Origin: Gemmatimonadota bacterium
GTDB taxonomy: Bacteria; Gemmatimonadota; Gemmatimonadetes; Gemmatimonadales; Gemmatimonadaceae
Direction: 5' to 3'
NCBI GenBank assembly: GCA_027622655.1
Contig: JAQBYI010000039.1
Location: 1-32,701 of the forward strand
DNA length: 32,701 bases
Shown: positions 8,292 to 15,437 of the stretch, in pieces
How positions within the stretch are numbered: the stretch's first letter is position 1
Layout: each line of letters opens with the position of its first letter
Made by a program: the position numbers and the translations under genes
Notes under the pieces: model-generated
Told to the model about the DNA's origin: nothing
Seen by the model: the letters and a program-made list of their open reading frames with translations, nothing else
Database searches by the model: none

Positions 8292-8641
8292 CTGTCAAGA
8301 GGAACGTTTAGTGTGACATGTGTGGTAGTCGGTGTGTGGTGCAACGCGGAGAGAGGCCACGGGTGCCGGCGGAACCTTCGACGATGAATCCTGCTGATAT
8401 ACGCCGGTCAGCGTGGCGGACGGCATGCCACGCCGGAGCGGCAAGAATTGGATTCGTCTGGAGTGCGCTCATTCTAGGATCGGGGATTCGGTCGTCATGC
8501 GGACCGACCTACCCCATAACGAGGGCGAGGCAACTCCTGTCGTACCGACGGACACCCGTGGACCTCCGAAGAACAACGTGACAAACAACGTGACGCGTGA
8601 GCCGGAATGCGGAATGCAGTGCTGCGGAGTGTCTGATGCCG
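8292..8641 (-). other. Non-coding region after the IS110 transposase; candidate guide (bridge/seek) RNA region
   Basis: No convincing gene is present on either strand in these 350 bases. Visible structure includes a hairpin with a perfect 7-bp stem (GCGTGGC at 8411-8417 with GCCACGC at 8427-8433), a tandem 12-mer (AACAACGTGAC twice, about 8572-8594) and a TGTCA/TGACA pair near 8294-8318. IS1111-type relatives of IS110 encode their target-selecting RNA in the non-coding stretch at the transposase 3' end, which would fit the size and place. Alternatively it is leftover DNA of an older insertion; the segment 8294-8320 looks like IS21-type end repeats. The RNA call is inference. Confidence 0.35.
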
Positions 8642-9793
8642 TCACGCGGCGACGGGCGTTGCGGTCTCACGCGAGGCGTCCAGATCGCGCATCACCGCCC
8701 ACAGATATCCCACCAGTTCGCGCGCGACGGCGACCACCGCGATCTGCGGGCCGCGCCGCATCGACAGCCGATGGTACATCGTGTACAAGCGCTGTTGCGC
8801 CTTCCACGCGTGCAGCGTGACCGTGGGCGATTGTCCACGCTGGCGCACTGCCAGCGCGGGTCCAATCTTCGGATGCAATCGATAGGCCCAGGCGGCCTGC
8901 ACGAGCACGTGACGGCAATGCGAATTGCCAGCTTTCGTGATCGACCCGCGTCGCTCGCGGGGCCCACTGGAATGCTCGCGTGGCACGAAGCCGAGATACG
9001 CCATGAGTTGCCGTGGCGACGCAAATCGCCGCCAGTCAACGAGCTCCGTGGCCAACACCATCGCGCTGTGGACTTGCAGTCCGCGAAAACACTGCAGCGT
9101 CGCGACGGCGGGGGCGTACGCAGGGGTCAGCGCGAGATCCGCAATGTGATGATCGAGGACGTCGCGCCGCGAGAGCTTGTACTCGAGGAGCGCAAAGTAC
9201 TCGCCAAAGACGAGGCGGTCTTCCGCTGCGAGCGGCGAGGTCGTGCCCGTCAACTGGCGCAACCACGTGTAGTGGGCCGGGCGCCAGTTGACGCCACCGC
9301 GATAGATGAAGCTGCGGCGCGCGAGAAACTTGAGGATGTAGTGCCGCGACTTGACGACTTCGCGCTGCAGCGTCTCCCGGCACCGCACGACATCGCGCAC
9401 GCGCTCTTCGGCTTCGCTCGGAATCCGAATCACCGTGAGTTCACCCGCGCGATACAAGCGCGCGAGCTGGCCCGCGTCGTACTTGTCATGCTTCCGCTGC
9501 ACGCCCGGCTTGGTCGGAATCAGCGACGGCGCGATCACGTCGCAGTGATAGCCCCACCCGTGCATCGCGCGCTGCAACACGTACCCCGCGCCACTCGCTT
9601 CGTAGCACGCCCGGAGTTCCCCGTCCTTCGCGTGGCGTTCAAAGACGCGACGAAGCTTGGCACAGTCATTCGGATACTTGTCGATGCGCGTCGGCGCGGA
9701 TGCGTCCGCCGGGAGGACCGCGATCGTCACGGAGTCCTTGTGGACGTCGAGGCCGAGATAGATGATTGAGGCAGCAGCAGTGGACGATGACAT
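8642..9793 (-). CDS. IS110-family transposase (DEDD recombinase)
   Basis: The intact 383-residue product starts at an ATG with GGAG eight bases upstream. The N-terminal RuvC-like DEDD domain shows IIYLGLDVHKDSVTIAVL, CYEASGAGYVLQRAM, VIAPSLIPTKPG and the HDKYDAGQLARLYRAGEL block. The C-terminal domain shows TLQCFRGLQVHSAMVLATEL, FASPRQLMAYLGFVP and GSITKAGNSHCRHVLVQAA, including the family's conserved catalytic serine region. Members of the family move by an RNA-guided recombination in which a guide RNA from the element's own non-coding end pairs with target and donor. With no internal stop it may be active, unlike its IS1182 neighbour. Confidence 0.93.
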   Translation of the reverse strand: MSSSTAAASIIYLGLDVHKDSVTIAVLPADASAPTRIDKYPNDCAKLRRVFERHAKDGELRACYEASGAGYVLQRAMHGWGYHCDVIAPSLIPTKPGVQRKHDKYDAGQLARLYRAGELTVIRIPSEAEERVRDVVRCRETLQREVVKSRHYILKFLARRSFIYRGGVNWRPAHYTWLRQLTGTTSPLAAEDRLVFGEYFALLEYKLSRRDVLDHHIADLALTPAYAPAVATLQCFRGLQVHSAMVLATELVDWRRFASPRQLMAYLGFVPREHSSGPRERRGSITKAGNSHCRHVLVQAAWAYRLHPKIGPALAVRQRGQSPTVTLHAWKAQQRLYTMYHRLSMRRGPQIAVVAVARELVGYLWAVMRDLDASRETATPVAA

Positions 9794-9857
9794 GGGCTGG
9801 TCTCCGAAGAAGATGTGCGACAGGAACAGCGTCGCATGTGGCTCTGGTGACTCCGCG

Positions 9858-9959
9858 CTACACCGGAGGAACTAACCCACGCAAAACGCGGGGGCCAGCC
9901 CAGTCATAACTTCTAGCGCGCGACGCCATCGAGGCCGCCATCGCGGGTGTCCGGTCCAT
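9858..9959 (-). pseudogene. Interrupted gene coupled to ftsX, cut by the IS110-family element
   Basis: The ftsX stop and a following ATG overlap as TGATG at 9961-9957, a typical translational-coupling arrangement. The frame reads MDRTPAMAASMASRARS for about 17 codons, then enters the inverted repeat of the IS110-family element at 9908 and stops at 9858-9860 after 33 codons. This looks like the first part of a gene once co-translated with ftsX. In many bacteria a periplasmic murein-hydrolase activator (EnvC/M23 type) partners FtsEX; that identity is only a guess, since 17 codons carry no family signature. Confidence 0.5.
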
Positions 9960-10849
9960 CACACGCTCTTGAGATGCCTGCCGACGCTCACCGCGCTGCC
10001 GACAAGGCCGATGAGCGCACCGGCAAAGATCCCGGCGACTGACAGGCGGACGTCAAAGAACTCGGCCGAGAACACCACGCGCCCGATGATCTCGTTGGTG
10101 GCCCACGTGAGGAAAAGTGCGACCGTCCCTCCCATGGCACCTTTCAGTGCGCCCTCAATGAGGAATGGCCGGCGAACGAAGCTGTCGGTCGCACCGACGA
10201 GGCGCATGATCGAGATCTCGCGCGCACGCGCGAGAACGGCCATTCGAATCGTCGAGCCGATGATGATCACCGCAACCAGGGCAAACGTCAAACCGAGTAC
10301 GGTACCGGCAATCGTGGCCACGTTTCGGATCTGGTAAAGCTTTTCGACCCATTCCTCGCCGAACCGCACGTCCTCAATGAACTCGTAGCTTCGAATGCGA
10401 GCCGCCACGGCGCGCACGCTTGCAGGGTCCCGGAAGCCAGGCTTCAGCCGCACGTCAATGGACGCCGGGAGGATGCCTGCGTCGAACACGTCGCTGAACT
10501 CTCCGAGTTCGCTGCGCGCGCGCTCCAGCGCCTGGGTCGGTGTGACGAGCGCCGCGGTCGCCACTTCGGGGAAAGCCTGGATGTCGCCAAGCGCCGCGGT
10601 CGCCACTTCGGGGAAAGCCTGGATGTCGCCAAGCGCCGCGGCTGACGATTCAATTGCCGTGCCGTCGCCTACGAAGGCCCGGATCTCGACGCGATCTTCG
10701 AGCTTGCTCAAAGCCTCGCGAATGTTGAGCGCCACGAGCCCGAATAGTCCGAACGCAAACAGCGAGAATGCGATGGTGGTCACCGAGAGCGCGCTGAGCA
10801 TCGGCGCGCGGCGGAACGCAAGCAGGGCTTCGCGGGTGGCGAGCGTCAT
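9959..10849 (-). CDS. ftsX: Cell-division ABC transporter permease FtsX
   Basis: FtsX is the membrane half of the FtsEX complex, which uses ATP binding to control peptidoglycan hydrolases at the septum. The 296-residue protein has a first membrane helix at about 20-42 (LSVTTIAFSLFAFGLFGLVA), a periplasmic loop, and three C-terminal helices. The cytoplasmic coupling segment RAREISIMRLVGATDSFVRR lies between helices 2 and 3, as in the family. The ATG overlaps the ftsE stop by 4 bp. A perfect 42-bp tandem duplication doubles the 14-residue block ALGDIQAFPEVATA (about 72-85 and 86-99) in the periplasmic loop. Immediately downstream the operon is interrupted by insertion sequences. Confidence 0.92.
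   Translation of the reverse strand: MTLATREALLAFRRAPMLSALSVTTIAFSLFAFGLFGLVALNIREALSKLEDRVEIRAFVGDGTAIESSAAALGDIQAFPEVATAALGDIQAFPEVATAALVTPTQALERARSELGEFSDVFDAGILPASIDVRLKPGFRDPASVRAVAARIRSYEFIEDVRFGEEWVEKLYQIRNVATIAGTVLGLTFALVAVIIIGSTIRMAVLARAREISIMRLVGATDSFVRRPFLIEGALKGAMGGTVALFLTWATNEIIGRVVFSAEFFDVRLSVAGIFAGALIGLVGSAVSVGRHLKSV
10549..10641. repeat. 42-bp tandem duplication in ftsX
   Basis: A 42-bp unit starts at 10549, repeats exactly at 10591, and a third partial copy of 9 bases follows at 10633. The two full copies are identical, which points to a recent slippage or an assembly artefact. The frame is kept. Confidence 0.95.
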
Positions 10850-11529
10850 ACTACCCCCGGGCTATTGTCGCCGGTATCAAAGACGATTCGACCATGGTTG
10901 ATCTCGATGGATCGACAGTCAGAGCGCTTCACGAGGTCCAGGTCGTGCGTTGCCATCATCACAGCTGTTCCGGTGCCGTTGATTTCGCGCAGTAGCTGGA
11001 ATACGCCGCGCGTGGCGCGTTCGTCGAGGTTGCCGGTCGGCTCGTCTGCAAGCAGGACGACGGGATCGTTCGCAAGCGCCCGCGCGATGGCGACGCGCTG
11101 CTGCTCACCGCCCGAAAGCTCCGGCGGAAGCGCGTGCGCCTTGGAGGCGAGGCCGACCTGCGTGAGCAGGCGCGCGACGCGCGGCCTGATCACGGACGCC
11201 GGCGCGCCGGTAACCTCGAGGGCAAAACCGACGTTCGCCTCTACGGTGCGGTCTTCCAGCAGGCGAAAGTCCTGGAATACGACGCCGAGCTTTCGGCGCA
11301 GCCGGGCGACGTCGCGGTGGCGGAGTGTGGCCGAGCTCACGTTCGCGATCTTGACCTCACCGCTCGTCGGAAGCTCGTCGGCGAAAATCAACTTGAGGAT
11401 CGTGCTCTTGCCGGAGCCGCTGGGGCCGGTGAGAAAGACGAACTCGCCCTTGCCGACCCCGAACGTGACGTCATCGAGGGCGACGCCGGTACGCGGATAG
11501 ACTTTTTGAACGCGCGTGAACCGGATCAT
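10846..11529 (-). CDS. ftsE: Cell-division ATP-binding protein FtsE
   Basis: This 227-residue ABC ATPase has Walker A GPSGSGKST near residue 36, the Q-loop in VVFQDFRLLEDRTV (the FRLL.DRTV wording is typical of FtsE), the signature LSGGEQQR, Walker B VVLLADEPTGNLD and the switch histidine in MMATHDLDLV. It energises FtsX at the septum. The ATG start is 27 bp after the trans-sulfuration gene on the same strand, and its stop overlaps the ftsX start. Nothing unusual is visible. Confidence 0.95.
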   Translation of the reverse strand: MIRFTRVQKVYPRTGVALDDVTFGVGKGEFVFLTGPSGSGKSTILKLIFADELPTSGEVKIANVSSATLRHRDVARLRRKLGVVFQDFRLLEDRTVEANVGFALEVTGAPASVIRPRVARLLTQVGLASKAHALPPELSGGEQQRVAIARALANDPVVLLADEPTGNLDERATRGVFQLLREINGTGTAVMMATHDLDLVKRSDCRSIEINHGRIVFDTGDNSPGVV

Positions 11530-11556
11530 CTCGGCCGAGGTCGGGAGCAGGGCAAC

Positions 11557-12714
11557 CTATTTCAGCGCCTGCTCGACGTCCGCGATCAGGTCCTCAGCGT
11601 CTTCCAGGCCGATGGACATCCGGATGAAGCCGTCGGGAACACCGACGCGCGCGCGCTCTTCGCTCGACATCCGTGCGTGCGACGTGTAGCGCGGTTCGCA
11701 TACCAGCGAATCGACGCCGCCGAGGCTGGCTGCGTGCTGGAAAATCTTGAGGCGCTTGAGAAACCGTTCCGTCGTCTTGCCGGCCCCGGACAGCTCAATG
11801 GCCATCATTGCGCCGTATCCGTCGAGCATTGCGCGCGCGATTTCGTGATCGGGGTGATCGATCAGGCCGGGGTAGTGCACTCGCTTGATGTCTTTGTGAT
11901 TCGCGCACCACGTCGCGATTTTCATCGCGTTGTCGTTCTGGCGTCGTATGCGAACGTCCAGCGTCTTCAGGCCCCGCTCGAGGAGCCACGCGGCAAATGG
12001 GTCTGCCGCCTGACCCCAGACGATCAGCTTTTGGAGCACTTCCTGGATGTACGATTCAGTTCCGGCCACGACGCCACACATCGCATCGTGATGCCCATTG
12101 AGGAACTTCGTGCCGGAGTGGATGACCACGTCGGCACCGTGTTCGATTGGCCGCAGATTGATCGGGCTGGCGAATGTCGAATCGACGACAAGCGCGAGGC
12201 CTTCTTCCGTCGTGAGCTGCGAGATCGGGCGCAGGTCGATCACTCGGCACGTCGGGTTGACCGGCGACTCGACGAATACGGCGCGCGTCTCCTTGCGAAG
12301 GCGCTTGCGCCATACGCGGTGCTCGTGCGGATCAACAAGTGTCACGTCGACGCCGTTCCGAGTGAACTCCTCGGTGAGCAGGCGGAGCGTGCCCCCGTAG
12401 ATGTTCGCGCTGGCCAGTAGATGGTCGCCCGGCCGAAGCAGCGCCATCATGGCGCAGGCTGTCGCTCCCATTCCGCTGGAGAGCAACAGTGCCGCCTCCG
12501 CGCCTTCGAGCAGGGCCAGCCGCTTCTGCACGCGCTCGAGGTTGGGCGTGTTGCCGTAGCGCGTGTACAGGAGGCCGGCTTCCGTGCCGATCTCCTGAAT
12601 GAAGTTCACCGACTGCACGAGGGGCGGGGCGACGGGATCGCCCACGTGGTGCGGACCGGCGCCGCCGTGAATCGCATTCGTCGCTCGCGAGGTCGTTTTT
12701 CGGGAGGTGGCCAC
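11557..12714 (-). CDS. Trans-sulfuration PLP enzyme (cystathionine gamma-synthase/lyase type)
   Basis: The 385-residue product belongs to the Cys/Met metabolism PLP-dependent family. It shows the phosphate-binding TRYGNTP (about 51-57), LSSGMGATACAMMAL, VVDSTFASP with the PLP-nitrogen aspartate at 178, and HSGTKFLNGHHD with the PLP lysine at 203. The residue equivalent to the methionine gamma-lyase cysteine is glycine (ANIYGGTLRL), so methionine gamma-lyase is less likely. Between cystathionine gamma-synthase, gamma-lyase, beta-lyase and O-acylhomoserine sulfhydrylase the sequence alone does not decide. The start is GTG at 12714, since no ATG lies nearby in frame. It sits between the 102-residue unknown gene and ftsE, on the same strand. 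Confidence 0.9.
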   Translation of the reverse strand: MATSRKTTSRATNAIHGGAGPHHVGDPVAPPLVQSVNFIQEIGTEAGLLYTRYGNTPNLERVQKRLALLEGAEAALLLSSGMGATACAMMALLRPGDHLLASANIYGGTLRLLTEEFTRNGVDVTLVDPHEHRVWRKRLRKETRAVFVESPVNPTCRVIDLRPISQLTTEEGLALVVDSTFASPINLRPIEHGADVVIHSGTKFLNGHHDAMCGVVAGTESYIQEVLQKLIVWGQAADPFAAWLLERGLKTLDVRIRRQNDNAMKIATWCANHKDIKRVHYPGLIDHPDHEIARAMLDGYGAMMAIELSGAGKTTERFLKRLKIFQHAASLGGVDSLVCEPRYTSHARMSSEERARVGVPDGFIRMSIGLEDAEDLIADVEQALK

Positions 12715-12719
12715 GGGAC

Positions 12720-13028
12720 TCAGGCGTGCGAAGGGTTGATGACGGCGCGTTCAGAGCTGACGCGAACAAGGCGGACGATTTCGCTCGGAGCCAGGCCCAG
12801 GATGTCGCGTGCCACGACACCGCCACGCGGGACCGTCTCGTCGATGCGCACTGTGGCGAGGTCGTGGCGGCGGGGGCCATAGACCCAGACCAGTTCGCCG
12901 TCATGCACCATTCGAAGCTGAGCTTCGTACGCCTGCAGCCGAACTTCAGGGCCTCGATCGGCGTCGCCTGACCGCGTCGCCACGAACCCGACGACCTGCA
13001 GCGGCGGGTTGTACAACGAGCCCATCAC
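12720..13028 (-). CDS. Small conserved-looking protein of unknown function (102 aa)
   Basis: I do not recognise this protein. It starts with GTG (13028) or the adjacent ATG (13025), overlapping the upstream stop as GTGA, so it is almost surely translated together with the STAS-like gene. It has no signal peptide or membrane helix. After residue 25 the pattern is beta-rich (VRLQAYEAQLRMVHDGEL, WVYGPRRHDLATVRID, then VPRGGVVARDILGL), and it ends in SEIVRLVRV. The rhythm of strands with a dGe.V.V turn and a G.v turn recalls double-psi barrel domains such as the molybdopterin-dinucleotide-binding fold, but this is an impression only. Its place at the end of a tightly coupled five-gene block suggests a role with the kinase/STAS proteins. 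Confidence 0.7.
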   Translation of the reverse strand: MMGSLYNPPLQVVGFVATRSGDADRGPEVRLQAYEAQLRMVHDGELVWVYGPRRHDLATVRIDETVPRGGVVARDILGLAPSEIVRLVRVSSERAVINPSHA

Positions 13029-13573
13029 GACACCGCGCCGATCGGCGCAAAGGTGGGCCCGTCGCGCCGCAAGAGGCGGCGGTTCAGCAGCGCCTCAAGC
13101 ACCAGCGTCAGCTCCGAAGCCTCGCGTTCAATCTCACGCGCAAGGTCGTCCACGTGGGTGGACCCGCGCGTGTGCACCAGCTGCCAGATCACGCGTTCAT
13201 CATCGCTAACCGCGCCAACGAGCCGGGCCGCGCCGTCCGCAAAGTGCACGACGAGCGCGAGGCCATGGTGAAGGAGCACATCCTCGATGGCTTCGAGATG
13301 CGCGTCGGTGATCCCGTGGAACACTAGCGACGACGGGCGTGCGCCACGCCGCGCAAGGTCGAGCAGAAGCTTCGCCACGACTTCGTCCGCGCACGAATAG
13401 TCCATCATTCCGATGTGCGTGAAGTCGAGCGTCACCACGTCTTCGGCGCCGACCGAAGCAATCTCGGCCTCAATGCAGCGGCGTACGGCTGCGCCGGTCG
13501 AACGCGTCAGGAGGTTGGCGTACGGAAGGTTGGCCGATACGCGCAGCACTGAACCCACGTCGATGCGCGTCAT
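13025..13573 (-). CDS. STAS-like domain protein with C-terminal winged-helix-like region
   Basis: The start is the ATG at 13573-13571, overlapping the upstream stop as ATGA; a longer open frame to 13825 lies over the upstream gene and is rejected. The 182-residue product has a STAS-like fold: strand VVTLDFTHIGMMDYSCADEV (about 46-65), where family members show a D(F).g....S.s.adEl pattern, followed by LVFHGITDAHLEAIEDVL. The last about 60 residues (DDLAREIEREASELTLVLEA then LLNRRLLRRDGPTFAPIG) look like a small winged helix. It would be a partner or target of the HATPase encoded just upstream, in the manner of anti-anti-sigma proteins. That pairing is inferred from gene order and domain type. 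Confidence 0.75.
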   Translation of the reverse strand: MTRIDVGSVLRVSANLPYANLLTRSTGAAVRRCIEAEIASVGAEDVVTLDFTHIGMMDYSCADEVVAKLLLDLARRGARPSSLVFHGITDAHLEAIEDVLLHHGLALVVHFADGAARLVGAVSDDERVIWQLVHTRGSTHVDDLAREIEREASELTLVLEALLNRRLLRRDGPTFAPIGAVS

Positions 13574-14457
13574 GCGGCCGACTTCTCCGGAATCGTGATC
13601 TGGAGCTGCGCCCCGGCGAACGGAGCCAGGTTGTCTCGGCGCGGAACGTCGTCGTCCCACGGGGGAACCAGCGCGATGCGCGCCGTGCCGCTTCGAACGG
13701 ACAGCTTGCCGTCCCATCGATGCACGTACCCCCTGATCCCCTTCAATCCCTGACCACGGCCGGCGTCCGAATAGCGGCTGACTCCGTTGACGACGGCGGT
13801 TTCGAGCGCGAAACCGTCGTCCCACCGGTCCGTGAGCGGACGGCGCGGGCTTGATTCGAGGGATCGGCGGAAGCCCACGCCGGCATCACACACCGCTATG
13901 ACTACTGCAAGACGACCGCCGAGCCGTTTTCGATACTGATAGACCTGAACCATCACCCAGCCGCCGCGCCCTGCGTGCTCGACGATATTCTGGCACGCTT
14001 CCGAGAGGGCCATGGTGAAGCCCATGGTCGCACGCGAGATGAGATGGAGGCGGTTGGTCAGGATATGCGTCGCCTTGTCCTTGATGCGCTCGACAACTGT
14101 GTGCACGTCGTCGCTCTTGACCACCGGCGTGAGTTCCAGGAGCACGTCGCTCTCTCGCGTCGTGCGCGGACGCGGCACCGTTCCCTGAACGTCGTAGAGT
14201 TCCTCGGCGTGCCGGAAGAATCCGGCGCGGGCCCAGTACGTGACTTTGTCCTGGTCTTCCGGAGGGAGGAACGTGGGCCGCTCGGACCTCGTTTGTGCCA
14301 GCGTGAGCAGCGCGGTCAGTCCGTACGGCGACGCAAACGTGCAATGCCGCGCGTCGACAATAACCTTGGCGTCCACCGGTTGTGCCGCGAGCTGCTCGAG
14401 CACGAGCTCGAACGACAGATCGTCCAGCGACGACGGCACTGTGATGACGGCGGTCAC
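13570..14457 (-). CDS. STAS domain fused to an anti-sigma-kinase-like HATPase
   Basis: Residues 1-95 form a STAS-like domain (KVIVDARHCTFASPYGLTAL near 31-50). Residues about 115-292 form a GHKL ATPase of the RsbW/SpoIIAB type: N-box SEACQNIVEHAG with glutamate 153 and asparagine 157, CDAGVGF at 190-196, and the glycine-rich GRGQGLKGIRGYV at 233-245. There is no phospho-acceptor histidine or dimerisation helix, so it is not a sensor histidine kinase. RsbW-like enzymes phosphorylate STAS proteins on serine and release or hold a partner. Here a STAS unit is both fused to the enzyme and encoded next door. The GTG start overlaps the pfkB-like stop as GTGA. No sigma factor is visible in the window, so the output is unknown. 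Confidence 0.82.
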   Translation of the reverse strand: MTAVITVPSSLDDLSFELVLEQLAAQPVDAKVIVDARHCTFASPYGLTALLTLAQTRSERPTFLPPEDQDKVTYWARAGFFRHAEELYDVQGTVPRPRTTRESDVLLELTPVVKSDDVHTVVERIKDKATHILTNRLHLISRATMGFTMALSEACQNIVEHAGRGGWVMVQVYQYRKRLGGRLAVVIAVCDAGVGFRRSLESSPRRPLTDRWDDGFALETAVVNGVSRYSDAGRGQGLKGIRGYVHRWDGKLSVRSGTARIALVPPWDDDVPRRDNLAPFAGAQLQITIPEKSAA

Positions 14458-15437
14458 GTTGGACTCAGCTCTCCGCGGAGGTGATAGGCGAGTCCGGACG
14501 CTCCCCGGTGCTCGACGTTGCGCGCTGCGGCGCGCATCGCCGCGTGTAACGCATCAGTCATAATATCACCGCGAAGCAGATGCGAGAAGAACGTGGCACC
14601 CCACACGTCTCCACACCCGGTTGGGTCGCCCCCTTGCGCATCGCGTGCAGGTTCTGCAGAGACGAGTGCGGTGCGCACCGGTCCGGACGTCGCGCTCAGC
14701 GCGTGTACGCGCGCCGAATCGAGGTCGTCGAGTCGCGAAAACGTCGGCGCGGCGAAGTAAACGGCGCCTCGCGCGCCCAGCGTCACGACGAGCGCGCTGA
14801 CGCCGGCGGCCAGCGCCATCGCCGAAAGCGCCATCGGATCGCGCGCCATCATGGACATCTCATCTTCATTGACCTGAAGAAAATCCACGCACCGACACCA
14901 CTCTGCGGCGTCGGCAAGCGGTCGCGGCGTGCGCAAACCTCCTTCACCGATATCGAGCACCAATGAATGCAGGTCGCAATAGATCGGCCCGCGGAAGTGC
15001 TGGCGCAGGAGCTGCATCGTCGGCAGATCGAGTTCCCAGCCACTCATCAGGTTGACGTACAGCGCGTCGAGATTGCGCAGCAGCGGCACCAGTCCGGCCC
15101 AGTTCCAGCCCGGGACGCCGCCAGTGAGCACCTCACTCCGTCGCTCGGCGTCCTTATAGAAGAGCTCGACGCGGTTGTTCGGATACGGAACGGCAATTGG
15201 GGTCGCGTCGGGTGCGACTCGGCGCAATGTGCGAAGAAAGTCCCATGCCGACGAGGCGAGGTCGTCGCCGACCTTCACTAGGGGGACAAACTCCCATTTG
15301 TCGTCGAGTGCGGCGTCAAACGCGCAGAGTGCGTAGGTGATACCGCCCCACTCCTCCACCGGCGCGCGCCGGACGTCCCGCCCGTGGATCACATCCCAGA
15401 CGAACGTGCCGATCACGCCGACGCGTCGTTTGGTCAC
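14454..15437 (-). CDS. PfkB-family carbohydrate kinase-like protein
   Basis: The 327-residue product has the ribokinase/PfkB architecture: an N-terminal strand VGVIGTFVWDVIHG, the early GG..YAL segment (EWGGITYALCAFDAAL), central FLQVNEDEMSMM, then VVTLGARGAVYFA, and the C-terminal signature GGDPTGCGDVWGATFF with the catalytic aspartate in GCGD. PfkB enzymes phosphorylate sugars or nucleosides with ATP; the substrate cannot be read from sequence. The GTG start overlaps the ROK-kinase stop and its own stop overlaps the STAS-HATPase start. This coupling to a regulatory ATPase is unusual for a plain catabolic kinase and may mean a sensing role. Confidence 0.85.
   Translation of the reverse strand: MTKRRVGVIGTFVWDVIHGRDVRRAPVEEWGGITYALCAFDAALDDKWEFVPLVKVGDDLASSAWDFLRTLRRVAPDATPIAVPYPNNRVELFYKDAERRSEVLTGGVPGWNWAGLVPLLRNLDALYVNLMSGWELDLPTMQLLRQHFRGPIYCDLHSLVLDIGEGGLRTPRPLADAAEWCRCVDFLQVNEDEMSMMARDPMALSAMALAAGVSALVVTLGARGAVYFAAPTFSRLDDLDSARVHALSATSGPVRTALVSAEPARDAQGGDPTGCGDVWGATFFSHLLRGDIMTDALHAAMRAAARNVEHRGASGLAYHLRGELSPT

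Larger units (their letters stand above)
8279..9908 (-). mobile_element. IS110-family insertion sequence, proposed limits set by a 13-bp inverted repeat
   Basis: TATGACTGGGCTG at 8279-8291 occurs again as its reverse complement at 9896-9908, so the two copies point inward around a complete IS110-family transposase. IS110 elements proper lack terminal inverted repeats, but the IS1111 branch has short subterminal ones, so these are proposed as the element limits, giving 1630 bp. About 115 bp lie upstream of the transposase and about 350 bp downstream. No target duplication is seen, as expected for this family. The right-hand limit is supported by the interrupted reading frame after ftsX; the left-hand limit is less certain. 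Confidence 0.6.

Noticed and set aside
13574-13825. N-terminal extension of the STAS-like protein
   Set aside because: It is an arginine-rich shadow of the HATPase gene; the ATGA overlap at 13570-13573 supplies the normal start.
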